From positions 1-64,000 of the forward strand of contig DAORGN010000002.1 in the NCBI GenBank assembly GCA_035340095.1: DNA of 64,000 nucleotides. The letters run 5' to 3'. Both the position numbers and the translations under genes were made by a program. Of the stretch, positions 58,801 through 64,000 are shown piece after piece. The notes beneath the pieces are model-generated. The model saw nothing but the letters and a program-made list of their open reading frames with translations. It searched no databases and had not been told where the DNA came from. Source of the DNA: JAEUKA01 sp035340095. Its GTDB lineage: Bacteria; Myxococcota_A; Polyangia; Palsa-1104; JAEUJZ01. Position 1 is the stretch's first letter, and each line of letters starts with the position of its first letter.

Positions 58801-59832
58801 AAGGCGGCCTCATCGACGGTGGAAAAGTTCGCCGGTCGTCCGACGCTGTGGAAAGTAAGCAACGATGCAAACCTTGACACGTCGGAAGCATGGACGCCGG
58901 TGATAAACGCAAACGCTGGCTACATGCACGGACCGGATACCGGCGTGCCGGCGGATCATTATTTGGTGTCGCCAACGATAGATGTCGGCACTGGCAACTT
59001 TACGCTGTCGCTCAAGCATCGCTACAGCTTCGAGACCGACACGACCGTCACGCCGCCCGATTACTACGACGGCGCTGTCGTCGAGTACAGCCTTGATGGC
59101 AAGACCTGGACGGACGCAAAGGATGTGCCGGGTGTCATCGTGATGGGCGGTTACACCGGAACGCTTGCGACGTATACCGGAAACCTCAATCCGCTCACCA
59201 ATCGCAGTGCTTTTGCGGGGGCGACCGCAGGGTATGCCACTGGCGCGTGGGTCACGAGCAGCTTCAATTTCGGAACGGCGCTGGCTGGCAAGAAGTTGAC
59301 TCTGCGCTTCCGCATCGGCAGTGACAACGCTTCGGGTGACGAAGGCTGGGACATCGACGAAGTGGCGGTGACGGGAGCCAATGCGCCGCCGTTCCAAAGC
59401 CAAGTCCTGCAGAGCGCTGCGGCGGTCTGCAAGGCCAAGCCGGTGTTTTCCATCACGCAAGCTGACCTAAAGAGCATCCCGACCGGCTTCCAAGTCCGGC
59501 TCGACCCGACGATCGCCAACGCGCCGGGCGCAATCAGTTGGACCTGGACGCAGCTCGATGGCACCCCGGTGCAGCTCGGAAACTCGGATACGCCGAATGT
59601 GACGTTTACCGCGCCAGATTCGGGGACGGTGATTCGCCTCAAGTGGGCGGCGGTTTCGGCGGGCGTGACGCTTGAAGGCACGGTCGCCATCGAGGTCGTC
59701 AAAGCCGGTGATTCTTCATCGGGCACCGCTGCGACGGGCTGCCAGATGGGTGGTCAAGCTGCGCCTTCGCTGTGGTCTGGACTGGTCGCGTCGGCGCTTC
59801 TTCTGCTCGGTCGCCGTCGTCGCAAGAGCTAA
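55897..59832 (+). CDS. M36-family (fungalysin-like) secreted metalloprotease with MYXO-CTERM tail
   Basis: This 1311-residue protein starts with a signal ending in LGAC (lipobox, C22). After a long propeptide (about 30-290), the catalytic domain carries HEWGH (617-621) and the third zinc ligand region EGWSDF with E644, typical of peptidase family M36. A PA domain (about 498-600) is inserted just before the HEXXH. Beta-sandwich and immunoglobulin-like modules (about 850-1270) follow. The C-terminus (about 1285-1311), GCQMGG... then hydrophobic helix then RRRRKS, fits the MYXO-CTERM sorting signal. It is a secreted or surface-attached protease, perhaps for prey or protein degradation. Confidence 0.9.
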   Translation: MASKWVGSRIFLGAVCSVLGACGMPSAESPTEPLVQPQKPIAVSVRPLHNKQGAPSLSSVATATKVVSDSPEQVAWATLRGIKDGHKLSGEAVESAKLREVHDAGNGPLIARFEQEVDGLPVFLQSMNIAMDRNMQPTMASGRLATKLRKVAERFQLDESVAVESALRAMSGERGSAVSMGAAQAAPGGYQNRQFVAQLSGSGAQASVSSRSRKIYFPTDKGLVPSYYVELDVAPLDSTSSTMRAFVVSSIDGKVLFEKSLTEDVAYSYRVYSDGAPGYVPWDGAQGNDYTPYPKAAPDGSAPALGVSSLVTLENVPFRRNDPWLPPGATELSGNNGWAYVDQIAPDGYSAGDLLVTPTSAGSFDRTFDLSTTAPSANDTAKRTVATNFFYIVNYLHDVTYDAGWTEAAANPQKSNFGRGGVEGDMIRLEAQDNSGRNNANASTPADGGMPRIQMYLWDASSTSLTVTAPAGVAGTYQSGGASFGAKSYNITNSVIPATDAPGPAGSTTDGCDAITNPAAIAGKIALVDRGNCNFSVKAVNVQNAGAVGLLIANTMAGATAFGPGGTDPTVTIGVQGISYADGVKLRTAAMSGTVTAKMTASYNERDSSLDGSIVSHEWGHILSNRLIGNGSGLGNNQGRSMGEGWSDFNAMLMTVRPEDAAVASNNNWSGTYSTGAPSVFSPGNNAFYEGIRRYPYSTEKTKNPLTFKHIQEGVALPATPVPTFGASGVGNSEVHSSGEVWANALWECYAALLRDNTRLSFSQAQERMRRYLVASLKLTPNNPTFTEARDAMLFAAFSSDRKDYDLFVDAFAKRGMGSGAVSPDSASTDHAGVVESFATGAALYIDKDSLAVDQSLMACDTDGVLDNGESGYLSFRIYNTGSKDVQNGTVTITTPTGSSVTVNGQPTATLSLPPIPPFSSNLVQVKVAMAGAQSIVPVQFDIEAKADNLVGPSPITASYMDIGNYDMKAASSTVEKFAGRPTLWKVSNDANLDTSEAWTPVINANAGYMHGPDTGVPADHYLVSPTIDVGTGNFTLSLKHRYSFETDTTVTPPDYYDGAVVEYSLDGKTWTDAKDVPGVIVMGGYTGTLATYTGNLNPLTNRSAFAGATAGYATGAWVTSSFNFGTALAGKKLTLRFRIGSDNASGDEGWDIDEVAVTGANAPPFQSQVLQSAAAVCKAKPVFSITQADLKSIPTGFQVRLDPTIANAPGAISWTWTQLDGTPVQLGNSDTPNVTFTAPDSGTVIRLKWAAVSAGVTLEGTVAIEVVKAGDSSSGTAATGCQMGGQAAPSLWSGLVASALLLLGRRRRKS

Positions 59833-59859
59833 TCCCGCCCCTTCTCTGCGGCGGCCTCG

Positions 59860-60246
59860 TTATTCGACGACGATGGCGCCGCGGAGCATGTTCATTCCGC
59901 ACGTAAACGTCACCTCGCCCTTCTCTTGTGGAAGATGAAGGGCGATTTCCGTCGGTTTTTCCTCCGTCAGCGTCTTTTTGATGTTCTGCGAAGGCAACAC
60001 CACTTCACGCCCGCACTCGCCAGCGCTTTTGTCGTAGCGGAAGCTCAGCGTCAGATCCTCACCGGGGCGTCCCATGATGCGCGGCGGCGTAAATCCTTGG
60101 TTGCTCACCGTCACTTCGATGCGGCGCGGTCCACCGCTTGCGGGTGGTGGTGGCTCTGATTTGCGGCATCCACCGCCGAAAATGCCTGTCGTTAGCAACG
60201 TCACAAGCAGCGCTGCCTGTTGCACGCTTCGCACAAGGGTCTTCAT
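59860..60246 (-). CDS. Cupredoxin-like lipoprotein
   Basis: ATG 60246 (128 residues) is preferred to the GTG two codons upstream. A lipobox-like FGGGC ends the signal. After a Pro-rich linker comes an eight-stranded cupredoxin-type domain (EVTVSNQGFTPPRIMGRPGEDLTLSFRYDKSAGECGREVVLP... HLPQEKGEVTFTCGMNMLRGAIVV). The C-terminal CGMNM supplies Cys and Met candidates for metal. The usual first His ligand is not obvious, so classical blue copper is doubtful, but a metal-binding role in the periplasm is plausible. Confidence 0.82.
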   Translation of the reverse strand: MKTLVRSVQQAALLVTLLTTGIFGGGCRKSEPPPPASGGPRRIEVTVSNQGFTPPRIMGRPGEDLTLSFRYDKSAGECGREVVLPSQNIKKTLTEEKPTEIALHLPQEKGEVTFTCGMNMLRGAIVVE

Positions 60247-60425
60247 AACCACCCACTTTAGTCAGAAGCCGGCCAATCCCAAATTTTCCACCCAGACGGG
60301 CCGGACACAGGCTCGCAGTTGCACTTGCAAAATCGCGCGGCGGCGGGGTAACACTGCCTGCTTCATCGCTTGGACGCTCGCTCGTCGGCGATGGCTTAGC
60401 GAAAAGCTTAGAAGGAGAACCCAAC

Positions 60426-60887
60426 GTGACCTTGCAAACCCTGCCCGACATCCTGACCGAAGCCAGCCGCCGCAAGTCCGTGATCGCTGACTGTGTGCTG
60501 CTCATCGAGGAAGAAGTGGCCAAAAAGGGCGGCCTTACGGGAATCGCCATCAAGGGGGCGTTCGCCATCGTCAAAGCTGTCAAGCCGGGCTTCTTGGCCG
60601 AAGCGGTGGATCACATGCTCGACGACTTCGCGGCGCGGCTCGATCCGTTTTATCAGTCACAAAAGCAAGCCGCGGGACGTTCCCTGCCGAGTCACTTTGC
60701 CGAAAACAGCGGACCGATTGCCGAAGCGCTGCTTGGCATCACCGATCAGCGGGCGCAGCGGGCGCAAAACCAGACGCTCAAGAAGACGTATGAAAAGCTG
60801 CGTCCGACGGCAAAGAAACACGTAGAAGAAGCAGTCCCCGGCATTGGCCGTCTGGTCGAAAAATACGCTGCCAAGGTGGCCGCCTGA
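60426..60887 (+). CDS. DUF6918-like helical protein
   Basis: GTG 60426 follows AAGGAGA and gives 153 residues. The sequence (LTEASRRKSVIADCVLLIEEEVAKKGGLTGIAIKGAFAIVKAVKPGF) looks like the helical DUF6918 family reported in Actinobacteria and others; this name is from memory and should be checked. The C-terminus ends in a Lys-rich helix. There is no signal or catalytic motif. Its TGA (60885-60887) overlaps a possible CTG start (60884) of the next gene. Confidence 0.72.
   Translation: MTLQTLPDILTEASRRKSVIADCVLLIEEEVAKKGGLTGIAIKGAFAIVKAVKPGFLAEAVDHMLDDFAARLDPFYQSQKQAAGRSLPSHFAENSGPIAEALLGITDQRAQRAQNQTLKKTYEKLRPTAKKHVEEAVPGIGRLVEKYAAKVAA
60873..60879 (+). promoter_or_regulatory. Shine-Dalgarno-like site before a possible CTG start
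   Basis: AAGGTGG (60873-60879) is a 6/7 match to AAGGAGG and lies four bases before CTG 60884, inside the end of the DUF6918-like gene. It is the only ribosome-like site upstream of the open methyltransferase frame, so it decides between a CTG start and the GTG at 61043. Confidence 0.4.
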
Positions 60888-61615
60888 GTCTTCTCGCAAA
60901 GCTTCGCCATCTGGCGAGTCGCCTGGCCTTTACGCTTGGGGCTCGCTTCTATGCATGGCAGACCTGGCACGAGGTCTGGCGTCAGCACTGCGGCAGTCTG
61001 GCAGCCCACTTTCCTCCGCCACTTCCATCGGGACGGCTCTCTGTGCTCGACCTGGGGATTGGTCCGGGGGTTTCGGGCATTGGCATCTTGCAGCGGCGTC
61101 CGGATTTGTGGCTTGTCGGGCTCGACTTTTCGGCGGACATGCTCGACCTGGCGCGGCACTACCTGCGGATTTCAAACCATGGATTTCCGCTGGTCCATGG
61201 CGATGTCACGCACCTGCCGTTTGCTGACGAGTGCTTCGATGTCATCACCCATCACAGCTTCCTGTACCTGTTGGGCAACCGCGACGCTGGGCTAAAAGAA
61301 ATGGCCCGCGTGCTAAAGCCCGGCGGCTGCTACGTGATGCTGGAACCGAATCGGCGCGGCAGCGTGCTAGCGGTACCCAAGTTAGGTGGGCCGTTCCGCT
61401 TTCGGCTGTCGATGCTGTTGTGGCGGATTGTTTCGACGGGCTTTGGCCAGTTTTTGCGCGAAGAACTTGCCGCGCTGCTCGAAACGCACGGCTTTGTCTG
61501 TGAACGTTTCGAAGACACCTTGGGCGGCATGGGCTTCATCGTCGTGGCGAAAAAGCCGCTGTCTTCTGCGCCGCCTTCCTCTTTCCCCAAACCAACCGAT
61601 TTGCAAGGAGCCTAA
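60884..61615 (+). CDS. Class I SAM-dependent methyltransferase, possible CTG start
   Basis: The body of the enzyme (from GTG 61043) has motif I LDLGIGPGVSGIGI, acidic VGLDFSADML and the LPFADECFDVITHHSFLYLL and MARVLKPGGCYVML motifs of UbiE/type 11 methyltransferases. That start would begin at the first strand and omit the N-terminal helices. The frame is open from the in-frame TGA at 60791. Its 53 codons before 61043 read as protein (SRLAFTLGARFYAWQTWHEVW...), but no ATG, GTG or TTG occurs there; CTG at 60884 overlaps the previous stop (CTGA). The substrate is unknown. hemB starts one base after its stop. Confidence 0.72.
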   Translation: MSLLAKLRHLASRLAFTLGARFYAWQTWHEVWRQHCGSLAAHFPPPLPSGRLSVLDLGIGPGVSGIGILQRRPDLWLVGLDFSADMLDLARHYLRISNHGFPLVHGDVTHLPFADECFDVITHHSFLYLLGNRDAGLKEMARVLKPGGCYVMLEPNRRGSVLAVPKLGGPFRFRLSMLLWRIVSTGFGQFLREELAALLETHGFVCERFEDTLGGMGFIVVAKKPLSSAPPSSFPKPTDLQGA

Positions 61616-61616
61616 G

Positions 61617-62612
61617 ATGCAGTTTCCTGAATACCGACCGCGCAGGATGCGCCGAAGCGATGGCCTGCGCCGCATGATTCGCGAAACCCGTCTGTCGGTC
61701 GACAACCTCGTGTATCCGATCTTTGTCTGTCCTGGTCGGGATACCCGTCGTCCGATTTCGTCCATGCCGGGACAAGCGCAGGTGTCGGTCGACCAGGCCG
61801 TCATCGAAGCAAAAGAGTGCTTCGATCTCGGAATTCCGTCCGTGATCCTGTTTGGCGTTCCCGACGATGCCAAAAAAGATCGCGTCGGCAGTGATGCCTG
61901 GAACGGTGACGGACTGGTCCAGCAGGCGTGTCGTGCGATAAAGCGTGCTTGCCCCGAACTGGTCGTCATCCTTGATTCGTGCTTTGACGAGTACACGACC
62001 CACGGGCACTGCGGCGTCGTGATGCCTGAAGCGGGCTGGCCGGATGTCGACAATGACGCGACGCTCGAAAACCTCGGGCGGGTGGTGGTGTCTCAGGCCA
62101 AGGCCGGCGCTGACATGGTGGCGCCGTCGGGCATGATGGATGGCTTTGTGACTGCCAGTCGTGAAGCGCTCGACGAAGCGGGCTACTCACACGTTGGCAT
62201 CATGGCCTATTCCGCCAAGTACGCGAGCTGCTTTTATGGCCCGTTCCGTCAGGCCGCCGGCACTGCCAGTGGCTTTGGGCACCGCAAGAGCTACCAGATG
62301 GACCCGGCAAACAGCAACGAAGCGATTCGCGAAGCGGGTCTTGATGAAGGCGAAGGCGCCGACGTGCTGATGGTCAAGCCGGCGCTTGCGTACCTGGATG
62401 TAATTGCAAAGCTCAAAGCGGAATACGACCTGCCGATTGCCGCCTACAACGTCTCGGGTGAATACGCGATGCTGAAGGCTGCCGTGGAAAAGGGTCTGCT
62501 CGGCGAGGAGCAAGCCGTCCTTGAAGTGCTGACTTCGATAAAGCGTGCCGGCGCTGACATCATCTTGTCCTATCACGCCAAAGACGCCGCCCGCTGGCTC
62601 GCCAAAAAGTAG
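61617..62612 (+). CDS. hemB: Porphobilinogen synthase (delta-aminolevulinate dehydratase)
   Basis: ATG 61617 follows AAGGAG by six bases and gives 331 residues; the open frame to 61386 overlaps the methyltransferase. Schiff-base/active-site lysines K201 (MAYSAKYAS) and K254 (VLMVKPALAYLD) are present. The metal-site segment is DSCFDEYTTHGHCG: C122 and C132 match the zinc-type, but the middle ligand is D124 where Cys is usual. HemB condenses two aminolevulinate molecules to porphobilinogen in heme synthesis. No other hem gene is adjacent. Confidence 0.94.
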   Translation: MQFPEYRPRRMRRSDGLRRMIRETRLSVDNLVYPIFVCPGRDTRRPISSMPGQAQVSVDQAVIEAKECFDLGIPSVILFGVPDDAKKDRVGSDAWNGDGLVQQACRAIKRACPELVVILDSCFDEYTTHGHCGVVMPEAGWPDVDNDATLENLGRVVVSQAKAGADMVAPSGMMDGFVTASREALDEAGYSHVGIMAYSAKYASCFYGPFRQAAGTASGFGHRKSYQMDPANSNEAIREAGLDEGEGADVLMVKPALAYLDVIAKLKAEYDLPIAAYNVSGEYAMLKAAVEKGLLGEEQAVLEVLTSIKRAGADIILSYHAKDAARWLAKK

Positions 62613-62698
62613 CGCTTGCGCTTAAACCCGATCCACTGCGCCGGCAAAACCGCTACGATCACAAACCACACGATGCTTGGTGACTCTCGGGAGGACGT

Positions 62699-63718
62699 AT
62701 GAAGACTCGGACGTATCGTTGGCTGCGCGGGCTTACGGCGGCAGCGCTTTTGTGGGGTGGTTCCGGCTGTCTGAAGCTGACGCTTTACAATGCGTCGGTG
62801 ATGAAGCCAAGCCAGGTCGCCGTCTACTTTTCGGTGACGGACTCGGGCGGCAATCCGGTCGCCAATTTGACCGCCGACAAGTTCCGCATCTACGAAGACA
62901 ACGGCCTGGTGTCGGTCTACGAATCAAAGCAGACGATCCTAAACCCCGAAGTCGCTGCGGTTCACTACACCCTGCTGCTCGTCGACCTTTCGGGTTCTAT
63001 CACCCAGTCCGGCGCGATGGAACAGCTCAAGCCGGCGGTGCAGAGCTTTGCCGATCGTGTCGGTAGCCTGCAAAAAGTTGCCATCTACGGCTTCGACGGC
63101 AGCAAGGAAATCTTCCCGATCATCGGCTTTACCGATGGTGAAGGCGGTGTCCGTGCCGCGGCAGAGCGTCTGGCTTCGTTCAAGGGCCGCGATCCATCGA
63201 CCAACCTAAACGGCGCCGTCATCGAAGGGCTCAAGGTACTCGACAAGAGCCTCGAACATGCCTCGACGCCGCTGAAGTTTGGATCGCTTGTGGTGTTTAC
63301 CGATGGCACCGACCGCGCAAAACGTGTGCTGCGGCCCGATCTGGACAAGTCGCTCGACGAAGCACAGCAGAAAGACACCGCGCTGTACGTCATCGGCGTT
63401 GGCAAAGAAATCGACAGTGGCGAGCTACGGAACATCGGTCGCACCGCATCGTTTCTGAGCACCGATCCTGCCGCGCTTGCCAAAGCGTTTGACTCGATCG
63501 CGAGCCGCGTCGAAGCCTACACCAAGAGCTTTTACCTTCTGTCGTACTGCTCACCGGCCCGCGCGCAAGAACACGACCTGAAAGTCGAATCGGGCGGCGG
63601 CCTTTCCAAAGGCAGCTTGAGCTACCACTTCGACGCCGCCGGCTTCGGCCCCAACTGCGACTCGAACCGCATGCCGAAGTTTGACATCCACCGCCCCATC
63701 CTCAAGTCCAAAAAGTAA
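62699..63718 (+). CDS. VWA-domain lipoprotein
   Basis: ATG 62699 has GGGAGG upstream and gives 339 residues. A lipoprotein signal ends in GSGC (C24). A short beta segment (residues 40-90: VAVYFSVTDSGGNPVANLTADKFRIYED), often found in front of such domains, precedes a von Willebrand A domain (about 93-280). This has MIDAS DLSGSIT, a Thr in the second motif and FTDGTD near the third, so metal-dependent protein binding is expected. The C-terminus has two Cys (YCSPARA... PNCDSN). It is anchored in the outer or inner membrane; the partner is unknown. Confidence 0.85.
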   Translation: MKTRTYRWLRGLTAAALLWGGSGCLKLTLYNASVMKPSQVAVYFSVTDSGGNPVANLTADKFRIYEDNGLVSVYESKQTILNPEVAAVHYTLLLVDLSGSITQSGAMEQLKPAVQSFADRVGSLQKVAIYGFDGSKEIFPIIGFTDGEGGVRAAAERLASFKGRDPSTNLNGAVIEGLKVLDKSLEHASTPLKFGSLVVFTDGTDRAKRVLRPDLDKSLDEAQQKDTALYVIGVGKEIDSGELRNIGRTASFLSTDPAALAKAFDSIASRVEAYTKSFYLLSYCSPARAQEHDLKVESGGGLSKGSLSYHFDAAGFGPNCDSNRMPKFDIHRPILKSKK

Positions 63719-63749
63719 CAACAGACCGGGCAGCGGCTGCTCTTCCTTT

Positions 63750-63768
63750 GCGTCGTTCTCTGCGACGC
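63750..63768 (+). terminator. Weak hairpin after the VWA gene
   Basis: GCGTCG (63750-63755) and CGACGC (63763-63768) enclose seven bases in the 217-base gap after the VWA gene. No T-run follows closely, so intrinsic termination is doubtful. Confidence 0.3.
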
Positions 63769-63935
63769 GCAAGCCCGCTGTGCCGAATCTACGTTGTTAC
63801 TTTTTCTTCCCATTTCTGACATAAGCTGGCTCATCCGTTTGATTTTTTACCGATCGGAACTTCTGCGCCGCGTTCGTTTTGTCGCACCGATCGAACTGAG
63901 TCCGCTTTCCCAACCAAAACCCGAGGAGAAATACG

Positions 63936-64000
63936 ATGAAGATGACACTTGGCACATCGCTTGGACTTGTGGCGGTAGCCTTCGCAGCGGCTTGTGGTGA
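63936..64000 (+). CDS. Lipoprotein, 3' truncated by window end
   Basis: ATG 63936 follows GAGGAG by nine bases. The 21 visible residues (MKMTLGTSLGLVAVAFAAACG) form a lipoprotein signal with lipobox AAAC. The frame differs from the longer uninterrupted frame starting at 63794, which lacks a ribosome site and signal. Nothing can be said about the mature protein. Confidence 0.7.
   Translation, partial: MKMTLGTSLGLVAVAFAAACG

Noticed and set aside
63794..64000. 68-codon frame at the right end
   Set aside because: It has no ribosome site, and the lipoprotein frame starting at 63936 has both a strong site and a signal peptide.
1..64000. CRISPR array, insertion sequence, prophage or defence island
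   Set aside because: No regular short repeats with spacers, no transposase, integrase or recognised defence genes were seen.

Overview
The window is a gene-dense, high-GC bacterial chromosome segment, very probably from Myxococcota (the former Deltaproteobacteria). The sequence itself supports this. There are three Hanks-type Ser/Thr kinases, two of them starting with a zinc ribbon, and an MglA-like small GTPase with a long C-terminal extension. A zinc-ribbon membrane protein ends in an AgmX/PglI-type domain, and a secreted M36 metalloprotease ends in a MYXO-CTERM-like tail. There are many lipoproteins, and the set includes HMG-CoA synthase and the BoxB/BoxC pair. No species is identified. 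No rRNA, CRISPR array, insertion sequence, phage or integrase was seen; it reads as ordinary chromosome, not an island.

Layout. Bases 1-3787 (+): the 3' end of an FN3/cytochrome c protein, a Nudix hydrolase, a DUF482 acyltransferase-like protein and a dicarboxylate symporter. Bases 3784-8484 (-): a tight five-gene run, read from 8484 leftwards: hypothetical, glgA, orphan MlaF-like ATPase, YggS, agmatinase-like ureohydrolase. Bases 8604-17864 (-): beta-propeller lipoprotein, DUF4175-like coiled-coil protein, MobA-like and XdhC-like molybdenum-enzyme maturation pair, MglA-like GTPase, and two tandem paralogous di-heme lipoproteins. Bases 18133-22806: mvaS, a solitary tRNA-Ile(GAT), a convergent Ser/Thr kinase, then a MerR-like and a sigma-region-4-like DNA-binding protein. 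Bases 23013-32425: an outer-membrane protein, the AgmX-type protein, a double receiver-like protein, a second kinase, then boxC and boxB. Bases 32450-39840: MFS transporter, HEAT/TPR-like protein, preT-preA-GT2 operon, TPR protein.

Bases 39886-45117 (-): frataxin, pheT, pheS, rplT and a winged-helix-like protein occupying the place where infC-rpmI usually sit. Bases 45331-49547: histidine kinase and OmpR-type regulator, convergent with a polytopic Ser/Thr kinase. Bases 49777-55677: small secreted protein, dusB followed by a degenerate NtrC-like protein with a Fis-type helix-turn-helix, a Grx/A-type-like/rhodanese fusion, rfbA, a methyltransferase and a lipoprotein-like protein. Bases 55897-64000: M36 protease, cupredoxin lipoprotein, then DUF6918-like protein, methyltransferase (possible CTG start), hemB, VWA lipoprotein and the start of another lipoprotein.

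The most interesting points are: the paired lipoproteins in which two CxxCH motifs bracket a transthyretin-like region; the dusB/degenerate-NtrC pair, which sits between the known nifR3-ntrBC and dusB-fis arrangements; a methyltransferase with no ATG/GTG/TTG start for most of its N-terminus; the altered rplT-pheST locus with leader hairpins; a pseudo-receiver with Lys in place of the phospho-acceptor Asp; and a mixed Cys/Asp/Cys metal site in HemB. No single obvious new multi-gene system (for example a defence island) was found.
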